A stretch of DNA of 64,000 bases from Azoarcus sp. Aa7 (GCF_014822185.1 NZ_QVLR01000041.1:83060-147059); one strand, 5' to 3'; positions 1-9,175 are shown, numbered from the stretch's first letter. Notes: a model not told the origin generated them from the letters alone. Translations and numbers: made by a program.

Positions 1-38
1 CGCAGGGCGTGCTGTTCGGGCGTCAGGTCGACGAACAT
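1..38 (-). CDS. acyl-CoA dehydrogenase, N-terminal end only (cut by window edge)
   Basis: Only the first 12 codons are inside the window. They read MFVDLTPEQHAL, typical of the start of an acyl-CoA dehydrogenase (the xxLTPEQ opening of the N-terminal helical domain). A strong ribosome-binding site (AGGGAGGAG) lies just upstream on the minus strand. The gene follows the thiolase stop by about 15 bases, so it is the next gene of the same operon. If correct, the cluster encodes two acyl-CoA dehydrogenases, as in the ChsE1/ChsE2 heteromer of the mycobacterial igr operon. The family call rests on very few residues. Confidence 0.6.
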   Translation of the reverse strand, partial: MFVDLTPEQHAL

Positions 39-53
39 GGCGATGCTCCTCCC

Positions 54-1232
54 TTATGCCGTGCCGAGGATCAGGCCGCTGGTCGGCACGCCGGTGCCGG
101 CGGTAACCAGCACGTTCTCGACGCCGCCCACCTGATTCACCGCAGTGCCGCGCACCTGGCGCACTGCCTCGGCGACGCCGTTCATGCCGTGGATGTAGGC
201 TTCGCCCAGCTGGCCGCCGTGGGTATTGATCGGCAGCTTGCCGCCGCGCGCATGATGCCCGGCGCGGATAAAGTCCTTCGCTTCCCCGCGCTTGGCGAAG
301 CCGAACTCCTCCAGTTGCGGCAGGACGAAGGGCGTGAAGTGATCGTAGATCACCGCGGTCTGGATCGCGTCCGGACCGAGGCCGGACTGCGCGTACAGCT
401 CCTTCGCGACCACCCCCATCTCCGGCAGGCCGGTGATGTCATCGCGGAAGTAGGAGGTCATGATCTGCTGGCCCTCGGTGATGCCCTGGGCACCGGCCTT
501 GATGATGACTGGCTTTTGCCGCAGATCGCGCGCGCGTTCGGCCGAGGTAATGACCATCGCCACCGCGCCGTCGGATTCCTGGCAGCAATCGAGGAGATGC
601 AGCGGCTCGGCAATCCAGCGCGAGGCCTGGTGCTCTTCGAGCGTGATCGGCTTGCCGTAGAAGAAGGCTGCCGGGTTCGTTGCGGCGAAGTCGCGCACCG
701 CGACCGCGATCCGGCCGAAGTCCTCCGAGGTCGCGCCGTAGGTGTGCATGTAGCGCTGCGCGAACATCGCCACCCACGCCGCGGGCGTATGGAAGCCATG
801 TGGCATGTACCAGCCGTAGTTCACGTTCTCGAAGATCGGCGTCGAGGCGAAGCCGTAGCTGCCCGTGCCGAAACGGTACCAGGAGCGTTCGTTCATCGCG
901 CGATAGACCACGACGACCTTCGCGACACCGGTGGCAACCGCCATGGCGGCGTGCATCACCGGCGCGCAGGCCGCGCCGCCGCCATGCGGAATCTGCGAGA
1001 AAAACTTGACGTTCTTGCAGCCCAGCAGGCGCGCGATCTCGTACTCGGGCACCTTGTCGACCGAGTACGAGCTGAAGCCTTCGACCTCCGAGGGATCGAT
1101 CCCGGCATCCTTGAGCGCGGCCAGCGTCGCTTCCATGGCCAGCCGCAGTTCGGTGCGGCCGGAGTTCTTCGAGAATTCGGTCGCGCCCAAGCCGACGATG
1201 GCGGCGCGTCCGGAAAGAGACATGTTTGTCAT
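54..1232 (-). CDS. Ltp2-like thiolase-fold protein (steroid side-chain aldolase type)
   Basis: This 392-residue protein has the thiolase/SCP-x fold signature: an N-terminal AIVGLGATEFSK, Cys89 in HGGGAACAP, and a C-terminal NTHGGQLGEAYIHGMNG. It resembles Ltp2, which cleaves 17-hydroxy-3-oxo-4-pregnene-20-carboxyl-CoA by a retro-aldol reaction together with a DUF35 partner. Tyrosines proposed as catalytic in Ltp2 (about Y294 and Y344, from memory) have counterparts at Y296 (IYDHF) and Y346 (GEAYIHG). A DUF35-containing protein is encoded upstream in the same operon, as expected for that complex. The MaoC gene ends 19 bases before its start. A plain acyl-CoA thiolase of another pathway remains possible. 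Confidence 0.8.
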   Translation of the reverse strand: MTNMSLSGRAAIVGLGATEFSKNSGRTELRLAMEATLAALKDAGIDPSEVEGFSSYSVDKVPEYEIARLLGCKNVKFFSQIPHGGGAACAPVMHAAMAVATGVAKVVVVYRAMNERSWYRFGTGSYGFASTPIFENVNYGWYMPHGFHTPAAWVAMFAQRYMHTYGATSEDFGRIAVAVRDFAATNPAAFFYGKPITLEEHQASRWIAEPLHLLDCCQESDGAVAMVITSAERARDLRQKPVIIKAGAQGITEGQQIMTSYFRDDITGLPEMGVVAKELYAQSGLGPDAIQTAVIYDHFTPFVLPQLEEFGFAKRGEAKDFIRAGHHARGGKLPINTHGGQLGEAYIHGMNGVAEAVRQVRGTAVNQVGGVENVLVTAGTGVPTSGLILGTA

Positions 1233-1251
1233 GTGTGCCGTGCTCCGGATA

Positions 1252-1671
1252 TCAGGGCAGGACCACGCTGACCGTGCCGGTCACGTGGTTTCCCATCGAG
1301 TTCTTGCCCTTCAGCGTCACCTCCACGCTGCGCCTGTCGGCGTCGCAGGCGCTCACTTCGCCCGAGAAGGTCATCGTGTCGCCGGGGTAGTTCGGCGCAC
1401 CGAGCTTGATCTTCAGTGATCCGAAGCGGGCGCCGGGGCCGGCCCATTCCTCGACGAAACGCTGCACCAGCCCACTGGTCGTCAGGATGTTCATGAAGAT
1501 GTGCGGCGAACCCAGCTTGCGCGCGGCCTCTGCGTCGTGGTGGCCGGGAAAGTAGTCGCGCGTGGCGATCGCGCCGCCTGCGATCAGCGGCACGGTGATG
1601 GGGATCGCCAGCTCCGGCAGGGCCTCGCCGGCGCGCACTTCGTCAAAGCGTCTGGTGTTCTTCGAGGTCAT
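1252..1671 (-). CDS. MaoC-type enoyl-CoA hydratase, ChsH1-like
   Basis: This is a 139-residue single hot-dog domain protein. The hydratase segment ATRDYFPGHHD contains the Asp/His pair of MaoC enoyl-CoA hydratases, followed by FMNILTTSGLVQRFVEEW, which closely recalls the corresponding part of ChsH1. ChsH1 works only as a heteromer with the MaoC half of ChsH2 and hydrates the unsaturated steroid side-chain CoA ester. A ChsH2-like gene is present at 2788-3801. The start (GGGATGGAAAT before ATG) lies 29 bases inside the acyl-CoA dehydrogenase gene, which implies translational coupling. Confidence 0.83.
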   Translation of the reverse strand: MTSKNTRRFDEVRAGEALPELAIPITVPLIAGGAIATRDYFPGHHDAEAARKLGSPHIFMNILTTSGLVQRFVEEWAGPGARFGSLKIKLGAPNYPGDTMTFSGEVSACDADRRSVEVTLKGKNSMGNHVTGTVSVVLP

Positions 1672-2776
1672 ATTTCCATCCCAGCGTGTCGTTGTTTGCG
1701 AGCCAGTCTCCCAGGCGCGCGAGGTTCGCGGCCGCGCCGCCGAGCGTGATGCCCAGCGCGCGGCTCCAGTACAGGTAACGGTGGATCGGGTAGGTCAGAT
1801 CGACGCCGATGCCCCCATGCACGTGCTGCGCCTTGTGGCCGACGATGTGGCCGGCCTCGCACGCGAGGTACTTCGTCGCGAGCGCCTCGGCCTGCGCGGG
1901 CAGGCCGGTGTCGAGGCGGTAGCAGAGCTGCCACAGCGACGAGCGCAGCGCTTCGAGCGCGATGTAGGCGTCGGCCATGCTCATCTGCACGGCCTGGAAG
2001 CTGCCGATCGTGCGTTCGAACTGCTGGCGTTCCGAGACGTAGGCGACGGTGCGGCGGATCTGCTCGCTGCTCACGCCCAGTTGCAGGGCGGCCAGCGCGG
2101 CGATCGCCCGCGGTTCGAGCCATTCCAGCGCAGCCGGTGGAAGCAGAGCCCCGGCGGGGACGGCGACGTTGTCGAAGCGCAGGTCGGCGACCGCCTCACC
2201 GTGCGTCGATACCCCAGCCGTCTTTGTGATGCCGTCGGCGCGCAGATCCACCAACACCAGGCGCTGCCCGTCGGGGAACTTCGCGACAATCAATCCGCGG
2301 CAGCAATCCGCGCCGAGCGGCAATGCCGCGACGGTTCCGTCAAGCCTCCAGCCGCGGTCCGCCTCCGTCGCCGTCACTGCAACGCCATGCGCGCTCGCAA
2401 GGTCGTCGAGCGCCAGCGTCACCAACATGCGGCTCTCGGCGGCCGCCTTCACGACCTCCGCGCAGGCATCGCCGCCGAAGCGCGCGAGCGTCGCCGCGGC
2501 AAGCTGATGGCGCCACAGCGGCACCTGACCCAGCGCACGGCCCTGCGCCTCGAGCACGAGCATCAATTCGGTCATGCCGAGCGCGCTACCGCCCGCGTCC
2601 TCCGGTAGGGCCAGCGCATGCAGGCCGGTCTCGACGCACTTTCCCCACAGATCTTCCATGAAGGGCTTGCCGCCGGCGTCGAAGGCGCGCAGGCGATCGT
2701 CCGTGCAATGGTCGGCGAACAGGCTCCCCGCCATCTCGGCGATGGCGCGCTGGTCTTCGCTGAATTCGAAATCCAT
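1643..2776 (-). CDS. acyl-CoA dehydrogenase (ChsE-like)
   Basis: The 377-residue protein begins MDFEFSEDQRAIAEMAGSLF, a standard acyl-CoA dehydrogenase start, and carries FERTIGSFQAVQ and HGGIGVDLTYPIHRY in the C-terminal helical domain. The usual catalytic glutamate context near the C-terminal HGG.G motif is not obvious. Igr-type dehydrogenases are heteromers in which only one partner carries the base. The start at 2776 was chosen because a GGGGAGGGG ribosome-binding site sits directly upstream; in-frame sequence further upstream lies inside the next gene and does not look like protein. Probable role: alpha,beta-desaturation of a steroid or cyclic acyl-CoA. Confidence 0.85.
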   Translation of the reverse strand: MDFEFSEDQRAIAEMAGSLFADHCTDDRLRAFDAGGKPFMEDLWGKCVETGLHALALPEDAGGSALGMTELMLVLEAQGRALGQVPLWRHQLAAATLARFGGDACAEVVKAAAESRMLVTLALDDLASAHGVAVTATEADRGWRLDGTVAALPLGADCCRGLIVAKFPDGQRLVLVDLRADGITKTAGVSTHGEAVADLRFDNVAVPAGALLPPAALEWLEPRAIAALAALQLGVSSEQIRRTVAYVSERQQFERTIGSFQAVQMSMADAYIALEALRSSLWQLCYRLDTGLPAQAEALATKYLACEAGHIVGHKAQHVHGGIGVDLTYPIHRYLYWSRALGITLGGAAANLARLGDWLANNDTLGWKYDLEEHQTL

Positions 2777-2787
2777 GTCCCCTCCCC

Positions 2788-3801
2788 TTACGGCGCCACG
2801 GGGCGGAAGAGCGGCAGCGTCAGTTCGCCGTCGTCGAAGGACTGGAACTCGACCTGCACCCGCTGCCCGATCGCGATCTCGTTGCGCTTGACACCGACGA
2901 GGCCGGCGATCAGGCGCACGCCTTCGTCGAGCTCGATCAGACCGACCGGATTCGGATAGTCGAAGGGCGGCACCTCGGGGTAGTGCATGACGACGAAGGA
3001 GTAGATGCTGCCCTGGCCGGCGGATTCGACGGTGTCCCACTCGAAGGAGTGACACTTCGTGCACACCGGGCCGGGCGGGTGGCGCAGCGTGCCGCAGCAC
3101 TTGCAACGCTGGATCAGCAGCTTGCCGGCGGCCGCCCCCTCCCAGAAGAAGCGCGTGTCGTCGCTCATGCCGGGCTTGGGCCGCTTGATTTTCGGCGCCG
3201 CCGGCGCGGCATCCGCTTCAGGCGTGGCGGCAGGCTGTGCATTGGCAGGCCGGAACTTGAACACGCGGAACAGCAACTCGCCGACCCTTTCGTCACCTCC
3301 ACCCTCGTCGCCGCCCGGCTTCTCGCTGAAGAAGCTCATGATCAGCGTGACGAAGTAGCCCGTGCCGAGCGCGGTCGTCTTCTGCTCACCCACCGAATCG
3401 AGCCGCGTCGTGTAGTACAGCTTCTCGCCGACCTTCACGTAGCGTTCGAAGGTGAGGTCCGAATTGACCGCCACCACCGACTGGTAGCCCTGCCCCTCCA
3501 TCAGGCGCAGGACCTCGTAGGGGTTCTCGTCCGTCGAGCCCGGCGGGTAGTTGTTGGGATGCAGGCCTTCGAGGCACCACGCCTGCAGCATCGCGGGCGG
3601 CGCCACGATCGCGCCGTACTCGGTCGTCGCGGCGTAGGCGGCATCGGTGTAGAGCGGGTTCTCGACGCCCATGATCTCGCACCACTGACGGATCATCGGC
3701 GCATTGACTTCGTCCCAGGCATAGACGCGGCCGTACTCGCGCCCCACCATCGCCCGCACTTCGGTCATCCAGTCCTGTTCGGCCAATTTCGTCTCCAGCA
3801 T
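2788..3801 (-). CDS. MaoC-like / DUF35 fusion protein, ChsH2-like
   Basis: The protein has about 337 residues. Residues 1-180 form a MaoC-type hot-dog region (AWDEVNAPMIRQWCEIMGVENPLY). An Ala/Pro-rich linker lies around 187-206, followed by a DUF35 domain with a zinc ribbon (C233/C236 and C247/C250) and an OB-fold tail. ChsH2 has this architecture: its MaoC half pairs with ChsH1, and its DUF35 half binds the Ltp2 aldolase, so hydration and retro-aldol cleavage are coupled. The start is uncertain. ATG 3801 lies 20 bases after the SDR stop but has a poor ribosome site; ATG 3768 (MTEVRAMVG) has AGGA at good spacing. Confidence 0.83.
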   Translation of the reverse strand: MLETKLAEQDWMTEVRAMVGREYGRVYAWDEVNAPMIRQWCEIMGVENPLYTDAAYAATTEYGAIVAPPAMLQAWCLEGLHPNNYPPGSTDENPYEVLRLMEGQGYQSVVAVNSDLTFERYVKVGEKLYYTTRLDSVGEQKTTALGTGYFVTLIMSFFSEKPGGDEGGGDERVGELLFRVFKFRPANAQPAATPEADAAPAAPKIKRPKPGMSDDTRFFWEGAAAGKLLIQRCKCCGTLRHPPGPVCTKCHSFEWDTVESAGQGSIYSFVVMHYPEVPPFDYPNPVGLIELDEGVRLIAGLVGVKRNEIAIGQRVQVEFQSFDDGELTLPLFRPVAP

Positions 3802-3821
3802 CTTAGGGTTGTTCGCTTCAC

Positions 3822-4604
3822 TCAATCGTGCGCGGTGGCGGCGGCCAGGAAGGCCGGCCGCTCCCCGCCGCCATTGAGCAGGAGGTTGCAGCCGCTGGCA
3901 TACGCAGCCAGCGGCGAGGCGATGTACACGCAGGCATTGCCGATATCCTCGGGAGAGGCCAGACGCCCGGCGGGGATGGTCGCCCCCACCGCCGCAATGC
4001 CGGCTTCGTCGCCGTAATGCAGGTGCGACTGCTCGGTCTGCACGAGGCCAGGGCTGACCGCAACGACGCGCACCTTGGGCGCCCACTCCACCGCCAGCGA
4101 CTGCGCCAGCGACAGCACCGCCGCCTTCGCGGCACCGTAGGCCGCCGTACCGGGCGAGGCGCGCAGCGCGCTGATGCTGCCGATGAACACGATCACGCCG
4201 CCGCCGTCCTGCTCCTGCATCATCGCGTTGGCAAGCTGCGCAACGTTGAGCGGGGCGATCAGGTTCAGGCGGATGATCCCTTCGTGGAAGCGCGGCGACG
4301 CCTTGTCGGCGAGCGCGAAGGGCGCCCCGCCCGCGTTGTTCACGAGCACGTCGAGGCGGCCGTGGCGCTCGCGGATCGCCGCGAACAGGGCCTGCAGCGA
4401 CTCGTAATCGCGCACGTCGGCGGCGATGAACTCCGCCTGCGCCGTTCCCACCGCGGGCAGCGCCTCCGGCTCGTTGCGCCCGCACACGATGACGCGCGCG
4501 CCGGCGGCGAGGAAGCTGCGCGCGATGCCGAGACCCACGCCTCTCGCGCCTCCCGTCACCAGAACCACCTTGCCCTCGAAATCGAGGCCTGTCCCGATTG
4601 CCAC
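3822..4604 (-). CDS. SDR-family oxidoreductase
   Basis: This 260-residue classical short-chain dehydrogenase shows the nucleotide-binding motif TGGARGVGLG, the NNAGG motif and the catalytic Ser...Tyr-x3-Lys set (SISALRASPGTAAYGAAK). The GTG start at 4604 was chosen because AGGAG sits six bases upstream; the 37 in-frame residues before it look non-coding. It is the first gene of the leftward operon, 20 bases before the MaoC/DUF35 gene. A likely role is oxidation of a hydroxyacyl-CoA or steroid hydroxyl. The substrate cannot be read from the sequence. Confidence 0.85.
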   Translation of the reverse strand: MAIGTGLDFEGKVVLVTGGARGVGLGIARSFLAAGARVIVCGRNEPEALPAVGTAQAEFIAADVRDYESLQALFAAIRERHGRLDVLVNNAGGAPFALADKASPRFHEGIIRLNLIAPLNVAQLANAMMQEQDGGGVIVFIGSISALRASPGTAAYGAAKAAVLSLAQSLAVEWAPKVRVVAVSPGLVQTEQSHLHYGDEAGIAAVGATIPAGRLASPEDIGNACVYIASPLAAYASGCNLLLNGGGERPAFLAAATAHD

Positions 4605-4759
4605 TGCGATCTCCTGATTGCTGCCTTGGTCGCAATTTAAGCAAGCGGTGAAAAGCCCTACGTCGTCTGAACGGACGATGAGGCAGGCCCGACCGGACCG
4701 AATAATCGGCTCCACCCCAATCTGAACCTGCGCGCCGAGCGCGCACGCGCGAGGAATTC
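4605..4759. promoter_or_regulatory. divergent promoter region
   Basis: This 155-base AT-richer gap separates the leftward SDR-led operon from the rightward enoyl-CoA hydratase gene. It is the only place where promoters for both can lie. No clear regulator binding site was recognised. Confidence 0.4.
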
Positions 4760-5545
4760 ATGACCGAAAACAGTGCCCCGCCCGTCCTGCTCGACAGGCC
4801 CGAAGACGGCATCGCCGTGCTGCGCCTCAATCGGCCGCAGGCGGCCAACGCCTTGAGCCTCGAACTGCAGGCCCTGCTCGCCCAACACTTCATCGATCTC
4901 GCCGCGGATGAGAGAGTGCGTTGCATCGTGGTCACCGGGGGTGACACCGTTTTCGCGGCCGGGGGCGACATCACGAGCATGGCCGGCGTCGGCCCCATCG
5001 AGATCACGAAGCGCCACACCGAGCGCGTCTGGGGGCCGATCCAGCACTGCCCCAAGCCGGTCATCGCCGCGGTGTGCGGCTATGCGTACGGCGGCGGCTG
5101 CGAACTGGCGATGCTCGCCGACATCATCGTCGCCGGCGAGGGCGCACGCTTCTGTCAGCCGGAGATCCGCATCGGCATCATGCCCGGCATCGGAGGCACC
5201 CAGCGCCTCGTGCGAGCGGTCGGCAAGGTGAAGGCGATGCGCATGGCGCTCACCGGGAAACCGATCACCGCACGGGAAGCCTGGACCGCCGGCCTCGTCA
5301 GCGACCTCGTTCCCGACGATCAGGTCCTCGACACCGCGCTCGAACTCGCACGCGCGGTCGCCGCGATGCCGCCGCTCGCGGCCGAACAGATCAAGGAATG
5401 CATCCTCCTCGGCATGGATGCACCGCTCGAAACCGCGCTCGCGCTAGAACGCCGCGCCAACGCGGTGCTGTTCGCGTCGCGCGACCAGAAGGAAGGGATG
5501 CAGGCGTTCATCGAGAAGCGACCGCCGAAATTCGAGGGGCGCTGA
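4760..5545 (+). CDS. enoyl-CoA hydratase/isomerase family protein
   Basis: This is a 261-residue crotonase-fold protein. It shows the oxyanion-hole segment CGYAYGGGCELAMLADIIVA with the glutamate of the catalytic pair, then ARFCQPEIRIGIMPGIGGTQRL, both standard for active enoyl-CoA hydratases. The start is supported by GAGGAATTC before ATG. It is transcribed away from the SDR-led operon and convergently with the ligase gene at 5630-7213. A role in beta-oxidation of the same substrate family is inferred from context only. Confidence 0.88.
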   Translation: MTENSAPPVLLDRPEDGIAVLRLNRPQAANALSLELQALLAQHFIDLAADERVRCIVVTGGDTVFAAGGDITSMAGVGPIEITKRHTERVWGPIQHCPKPVIAAVCGYAYGGGCELAMLADIIVAGEGARFCQPEIRIGIMPGIGGTQRLVRAVGKVKAMRMALTGKPITAREAWTAGLVSDLVPDDQVLDTALELARAVAAMPPLAAEQIKECILLGMDAPLETALALERRANAVLFASRDQKEGMQAFIEKRPPKFEGR

Positions 5546-5629
5546 GGCGGCAAGGCCGGCGCCGTGTTGCCGGCTTCAGTCCACCGCAGGGACCATCATT
5601 GGCACCCCGCGATTTCCCACGCCGTACGA

Positions 5630-7213
5630 TCACACCGCTGCAAGCGACCGCAACTCGTTCTTCATCACCTTGTTCGACGCATTGACCGGCAGCGCGGACA
5701 AGAAGCGCACGAAGCGCGGCACCTTGTAGTTGGCCATGCGCTCGCGCGACCACGCGATCAACGCCGGTTCGTCGAGCTGATGACCGGGGCGCAGCACGAC
5801 GCAGGCGCAGCCGACCTCCCCCATGCGCTCGTCGGGCAACCCGATCACCGCGACCTGGGCGATGGCGGGGTGCTCGGTCAACGCAGCCTCGATCTCCGCC
5901 GGATAGCAGTTGAAGCCGCCGACGATGAACATGTCCTTGAGGCGGTCGGTGATACGCAGATAACCGCGCGCATCCAGCGTGCCAACGTCTCCCGTATGCA
6001 GCCAGCCTTCCGCGTCGATGGTCTCGGCGGTCGCCTGCGGATCGGCGAAGTAGCCTTTCATGACGTGGAAGCCGCGCAGGCAGATCTCGCCCGCCTCGCC
6101 CGCTTGTAGCGGCCGGTTGTTGCCATCGACGATGCGCACCTCGGTTCCCGGGATCGCGCGACCGCTAGTGCCGGCGACCGTCTCAGCGTCGTCGGAGGGA
6201 TCACAGATCGTCGCCAGGCCACCGCATTCGGTCAGCCCATAAGCCGTCGTGACGACTGAAAAGCCCAGCTCGCGGCGCATGCGCTCGATCAGCACCGGCG
6301 GAATCGTCGCGGCACCGGTAACGGCGATGCGCAGGCTGGTGAGATCCGTCTGCGCCAGCCGCGGGTGGGCCAGCATCGACAGGTACAGCGTCGGCGGCCC
6401 CGGCAGCACGGTGATGCGATCTGCCTCGATACGCTGGAACACCGCCTCCGCGTCGAACACGGGATGCGGCAGGATCGTCGCGCCAGCGATCAGGCAGGTC
6501 AGCCAGCCGGCCTTGTAGCCGAAGGCATGGAAGAAGGGATTCACGATCAGGTATCGGTCTCCAGCCGCCAGGCCGATCACGCGCGCGTACTCGCTGAAGG
6601 CCTGCACGCTGGCGCCGTGGGCGCTCATCACGCCCTTGGGCTTGCCGGTGGTGCCGGACGTGAACATCAGGTCCGACAAGTCGTCGACCTGCACCGCCGA
6701 GGCCCGCACGAGCGCGGCCGCTTCGCTTACCCCGGCTCCGGGGACGAGGAAATCGGTCCACGTGGATTCGCCCTCGCCGATTCGCCGCCCGGACGCGCCC
6801 GGCAGCACGACGAGCCGCTCGAGGCTCCCCGGCCGCAGCGGCGCCAACATCGCCGGATAATCGACTCCCAGGAACTCCCCGACCACGAACAGCACGCGGG
6901 CTCCGCTGCGGCCGATCACGTCCGCCGCCTCCGCGCCCTTCATGCGGGTGTTGATAGGCACCATCACCGCGCCGGCGCAATGCACCCCGAGTGCGGCCAG
7001 CACCCACTCATGGCAATTCGGTGCCCAGATTGCCACGCGATCACCCTGCGCGATGCCCGCCGCCATGAGCGCGCGAGTCACCTGCAGCGCATGCGCGGGC
7101 AGATCACGGTAGTCGATGCGCACCGCACCGTCCTCGATCGCGACGCGCCCCGCATGCGCTTCGGCCGCGTGCAGCAGCAGCCCGGGGATCGTGTCCACCT
7201 GCCTACGGATCAT
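5630..7213 (-). CDS. acyl-CoA ligase (FadD3-like)
   Basis: This 527-residue ANL-superfamily ligase has the P-loop-like [13 protein letters not shown], the A5 motif YGLTECGG, the hinge region GWLHTGDVG...[13 protein letters not shown], and a C-terminal catalytic lysine context [12 protein letters not shown]. The last segment and overall length resemble FadD3, which activates the steroid C/D-ring propionate in actinobacteria. The flavin dehydrogenase gene ends 12 bases before its start, so the two are cotranscribed leftward. FadD3-type specificity is inferred; medium-chain or aromatic acid specificity cannot be excluded. Confidence 0.82.
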   Translation of the reverse strand: MIRRQVDTIPGLLLHAAEAHAGRVAIEDGAVRIDYRDLPAHALQVTRALMAAGIAQGDRVAIWAPNCHEWVLAALGVHCAGAVMVPINTRMKGAEAADVIGRSGARVLFVVGEFLGVDYPAMLAPLRPGSLERLVVLPGASGRRIGEGESTWTDFLVPGAGVSEAAALVRASAVQVDDLSDLMFTSGTTGKPKGVMSAHGASVQAFSEYARVIGLAAGDRYLIVNPFFHAFGYKAGWLTCLIAGATILPHPVFDAEAVFQRIEADRITVLPGPPTLYLSMLAHPRLAQTDLTSLRIAVTGAATIPPVLIERMRRELGFSVVTTAYGLTECGGLATICDPSDDAETVAGTSGRAIPGTEVRIVDGNNRPLQAGEAGEICLRGFHVMKGYFADPQATAETIDAEGWLHTGDVGTLDARGYLRITDRLKDMFIVGGFNCYPAEIEAALTEHPAIAQVAVIGLPDERMGEVGCACVVLRPGHQLDEPALIAWSRERMANYKVPRFVRFLSALPVNASNKVMKNELRSLAAV

Positions 7214-7225
7214 GCTCGCGCCTCC

Positions 7226-8935
7226 TCAAGCCGCCGCGGCGATGTGATTCGCCGCGACATAGCCGAAGGTCATCGCCGGACCGAGCGTCGCACCGGCGCC
7301 CGGATAACCGAGGCCCATCACCGCTGCGGAACAGTTGCCCACCGCATACAGGCCGGGGATGGGCGAACCGTCCTCGCGAACCACTTGCGCTTGCTCGTTG
7401 GTAAGCAGCCCGCCCTTGGTCCCGATGTCTCCCGCGTCCAGCCGCATCGCATAGAACGGCCCCTTCTGCACGGGCGCGAGGCAGGGGTTCGGCTTCACGT
7501 TGCTGTCGCCGTAGTAACGGTCGAAGACATTGCCTCCCCGCGCGAAGTCGGCGTCGAGGCCCGTCCGCGCGTACTCGTTCATCTTCCGCGCGGTCTCCTC
7601 CAGCCCTTTCGGATCGACGCCGACCTGTGCGGCCAATTCGGCCAGCGTCGGTGCCTTCCAGTACACCGTGCCCAGCCATTCCTTGCGCAGGCGGCTGTCT
7701 GGCATGATTTGCGCCGGCATCAGCGGGCCCATCGCGTAGTTGAAGCGGAAGCTGGCATCGAAAACCACCCACGCCGGAATCGACCTCGCGCCACTGGCCT
7801 GCTGGTCCTTGTACATCGCCTCGACGAACTCGAGGTAGGGCGCGGCTTCGTTGACGAAGCGCCTGCCCCGTCCATTCACCACGATCGCACCCGGGAAGGC
7901 ACGCTCGGCGAAGACCCCGCGCGGCTTCTCCTCCTTCGGCACACGGATCGTCGGCGCCCACCAGGCCTTGTCGAGCAAGGCGGTGGCCGCGCCGGCCGCA
8001 ATGCCCGCTTCCAGCGCTGCGCCCATGTTGTTGCCGGGCGGCGTCGCGCTCCAGCCGGCCTGCGTCGGTTGCGGCAGGTAACGCTCGCGCAGGGTCTGGT
8101 TCTGCTCGAAACCGCCGGAACCGAAGATCACGCCGCGCAGCGCGCGGATCTCCACCTCCCGCCCCTCGCGCACCACGCGCACGCCGCACACTCGGCCGCC
8201 GTCCATCACCAGTTCGCGAAACTCGGTCTTCAGCCACAGCGGCACCTTGCGATCCTGCAGGGAGCGGCGCAACGACGCGATCAGCGCCGTCCCCAGCGCC
8301 GCGCGCCGGTCGAACTTCGACTTCCGCCGCCATTTGAAATCGAGCTTGAAGCGCAGCATCAGGCCCAGCACCATGAAGCGCCAGCCGAACTCGCGCGACA
8401 TCGCCTTGTGCGCCTGGCGTGCCGTCCACGCGATGCGCCCCATCAACAGGTTCGACGGCGCACCCTGACGCAGATGGGGCAACTCGTCGCCGAGCACGCT
8501 CGTGTCGAAAAGCTCCGGGTCCAGCGTCCGCCCCCCGGGCAGGGAGCCCGGCAAGTGCTGGTAGTAGTCGGGATACTTCTCCGCCACCGCATAGCGCACA
8601 CGGCTCTTCGCCTCGAGGTGCCGGATCATCTTCGGCGCGTTGTCGAGATAAGCCCTCAGCCGCGTTTCCGGCACGACTCCCCCGGTCGCGGCCTTCAGGT
8701 ACTGAAGCGCCTTGTCGTAGCTGTCCTTGCCGCCCTTAGCCGCGAAGTGATGATTGTTCGGGATCCAGATCCCCCCGCCGGAGATCGACGAGGTCCCACC
8801 GTACTTGTCGCTCTTCTCGACGACCAGCACCGACAGGCCGTTGTCCGCTGCAACCAGCGCGGACGTGAGCGCCCCCGCGCCGGAACCCACCACGATCACA
8901 TCGAACTGATTTTCACCCTGCACATTGCCCGCCAC
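7226..8935 (-). CDS. FAD-dependent dehydrogenase, 3-oxosteroid 1-dehydrogenase (KstD)-like
   Basis: This 569-residue flavoprotein has the Rossmann motif GSGAGA at residues 17-22 with E40 closing the ADP-binding fold. A substrate domain contains GPFYAMRLDAGDIGTKGG, and the C-terminal FAD motif is LYAVGNCSAAVMGLGYPGAG. The GPFYA tyrosine and the YPGAGATLGPAMTFGY end are characteristic of KstD/fumarate-reductase-type enzymes that introduce the delta-1 double bond into 3-oxosteroids. Its pairing with a FadD3-like ligase and an igr-like operon strengthens the steroid reading. Other cyclic ketone substrates are possible. Confidence 0.82.
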   Translation of the reverse strand: MAGNVQGENQFDVIVVGSGAGALTSALVAADNGLSVLVVEKSDKYGGTSSISGGGIWIPNNHHFAAKGGKDSYDKALQYLKAATGGVVPETRLRAYLDNAPKMIRHLEAKSRVRYAVAEKYPDYYQHLPGSLPGGRTLDPELFDTSVLGDELPHLRQGAPSNLLMGRIAWTARQAHKAMSREFGWRFMVLGLMLRFKLDFKWRRKSKFDRRAALGTALIASLRRSLQDRKVPLWLKTEFRELVMDGGRVCGVRVVREGREVEIRALRGVIFGSGGFEQNQTLRERYLPQPTQAGWSATPPGNNMGAALEAGIAAGAATALLDKAWWAPTIRVPKEEKPRGVFAERAFPGAIVVNGRGRRFVNEAAPYLEFVEAMYKDQQASGARSIPAWVVFDASFRFNYAMGPLMPAQIMPDSRLRKEWLGTVYWKAPTLAELAAQVGVDPKGLEETARKMNEYARTGLDADFARGGNVFDRYYGDSNVKPNPCLAPVQKGPFYAMRLDAGDIGTKGGLLTNEQAQVVREDGSPIPGLYAVGNCSAAVMGLGYPGAGATLGPAMTFGYVAANHIAAAA

Positions 8936-9140
8936 GTCAGCACCTCCCGAAGGGTCGTTCGCGGTGCCTGCAAGACGAGGGGCAAACCAACCCCAAGGGC
9001 ACCGTCATCGTCCGGGATGATGGACAGCGGGGGCGGGAACATCATCGTCAATGCGGACTATGACGAGGCGCAACGAATGGGGATGAAGGACCAGCCTCCC
9101 CCGGGCGACGTCGCGTACAAAACAGTTCCAGGAAAATAAA

Positions 9141-9164
9141 AAAGCCCTGATAAATCAGGGCTTT
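9141..9164 (-). terminator. intrinsic terminator, originally of a tRNA-Ser gene
   Basis: A 10-bp perfect stem (AAAGCCCTGA / TCAGGGCTTT) with a TAAA loop is followed on the minus strand by a T-rich tract. It lies immediately downstream, on that strand, of the tRNA 3'-end remnant at 9176-9192, so it was probably the tRNA terminator. Confidence 0.85.
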
Positions 9165-9175
9165 GTCTGGCATTC

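Noticed and set aside
3802..5064. Upstream extension of the MaoC/DUF35 frame to 758 residues
   Set aside because: The extension overlaps the SDR and hydratase genes in other frames and its translation is low-complexity Arg-rich sequence.
6365..9139. A 924-codon open frame on the plus strand
   Set aside because: It runs antisense through the ligase and flavin dehydrogenase genes and has the Arg/His-rich composition of a GC-rich shadow frame. The minus-strand proteins have clear motifs.
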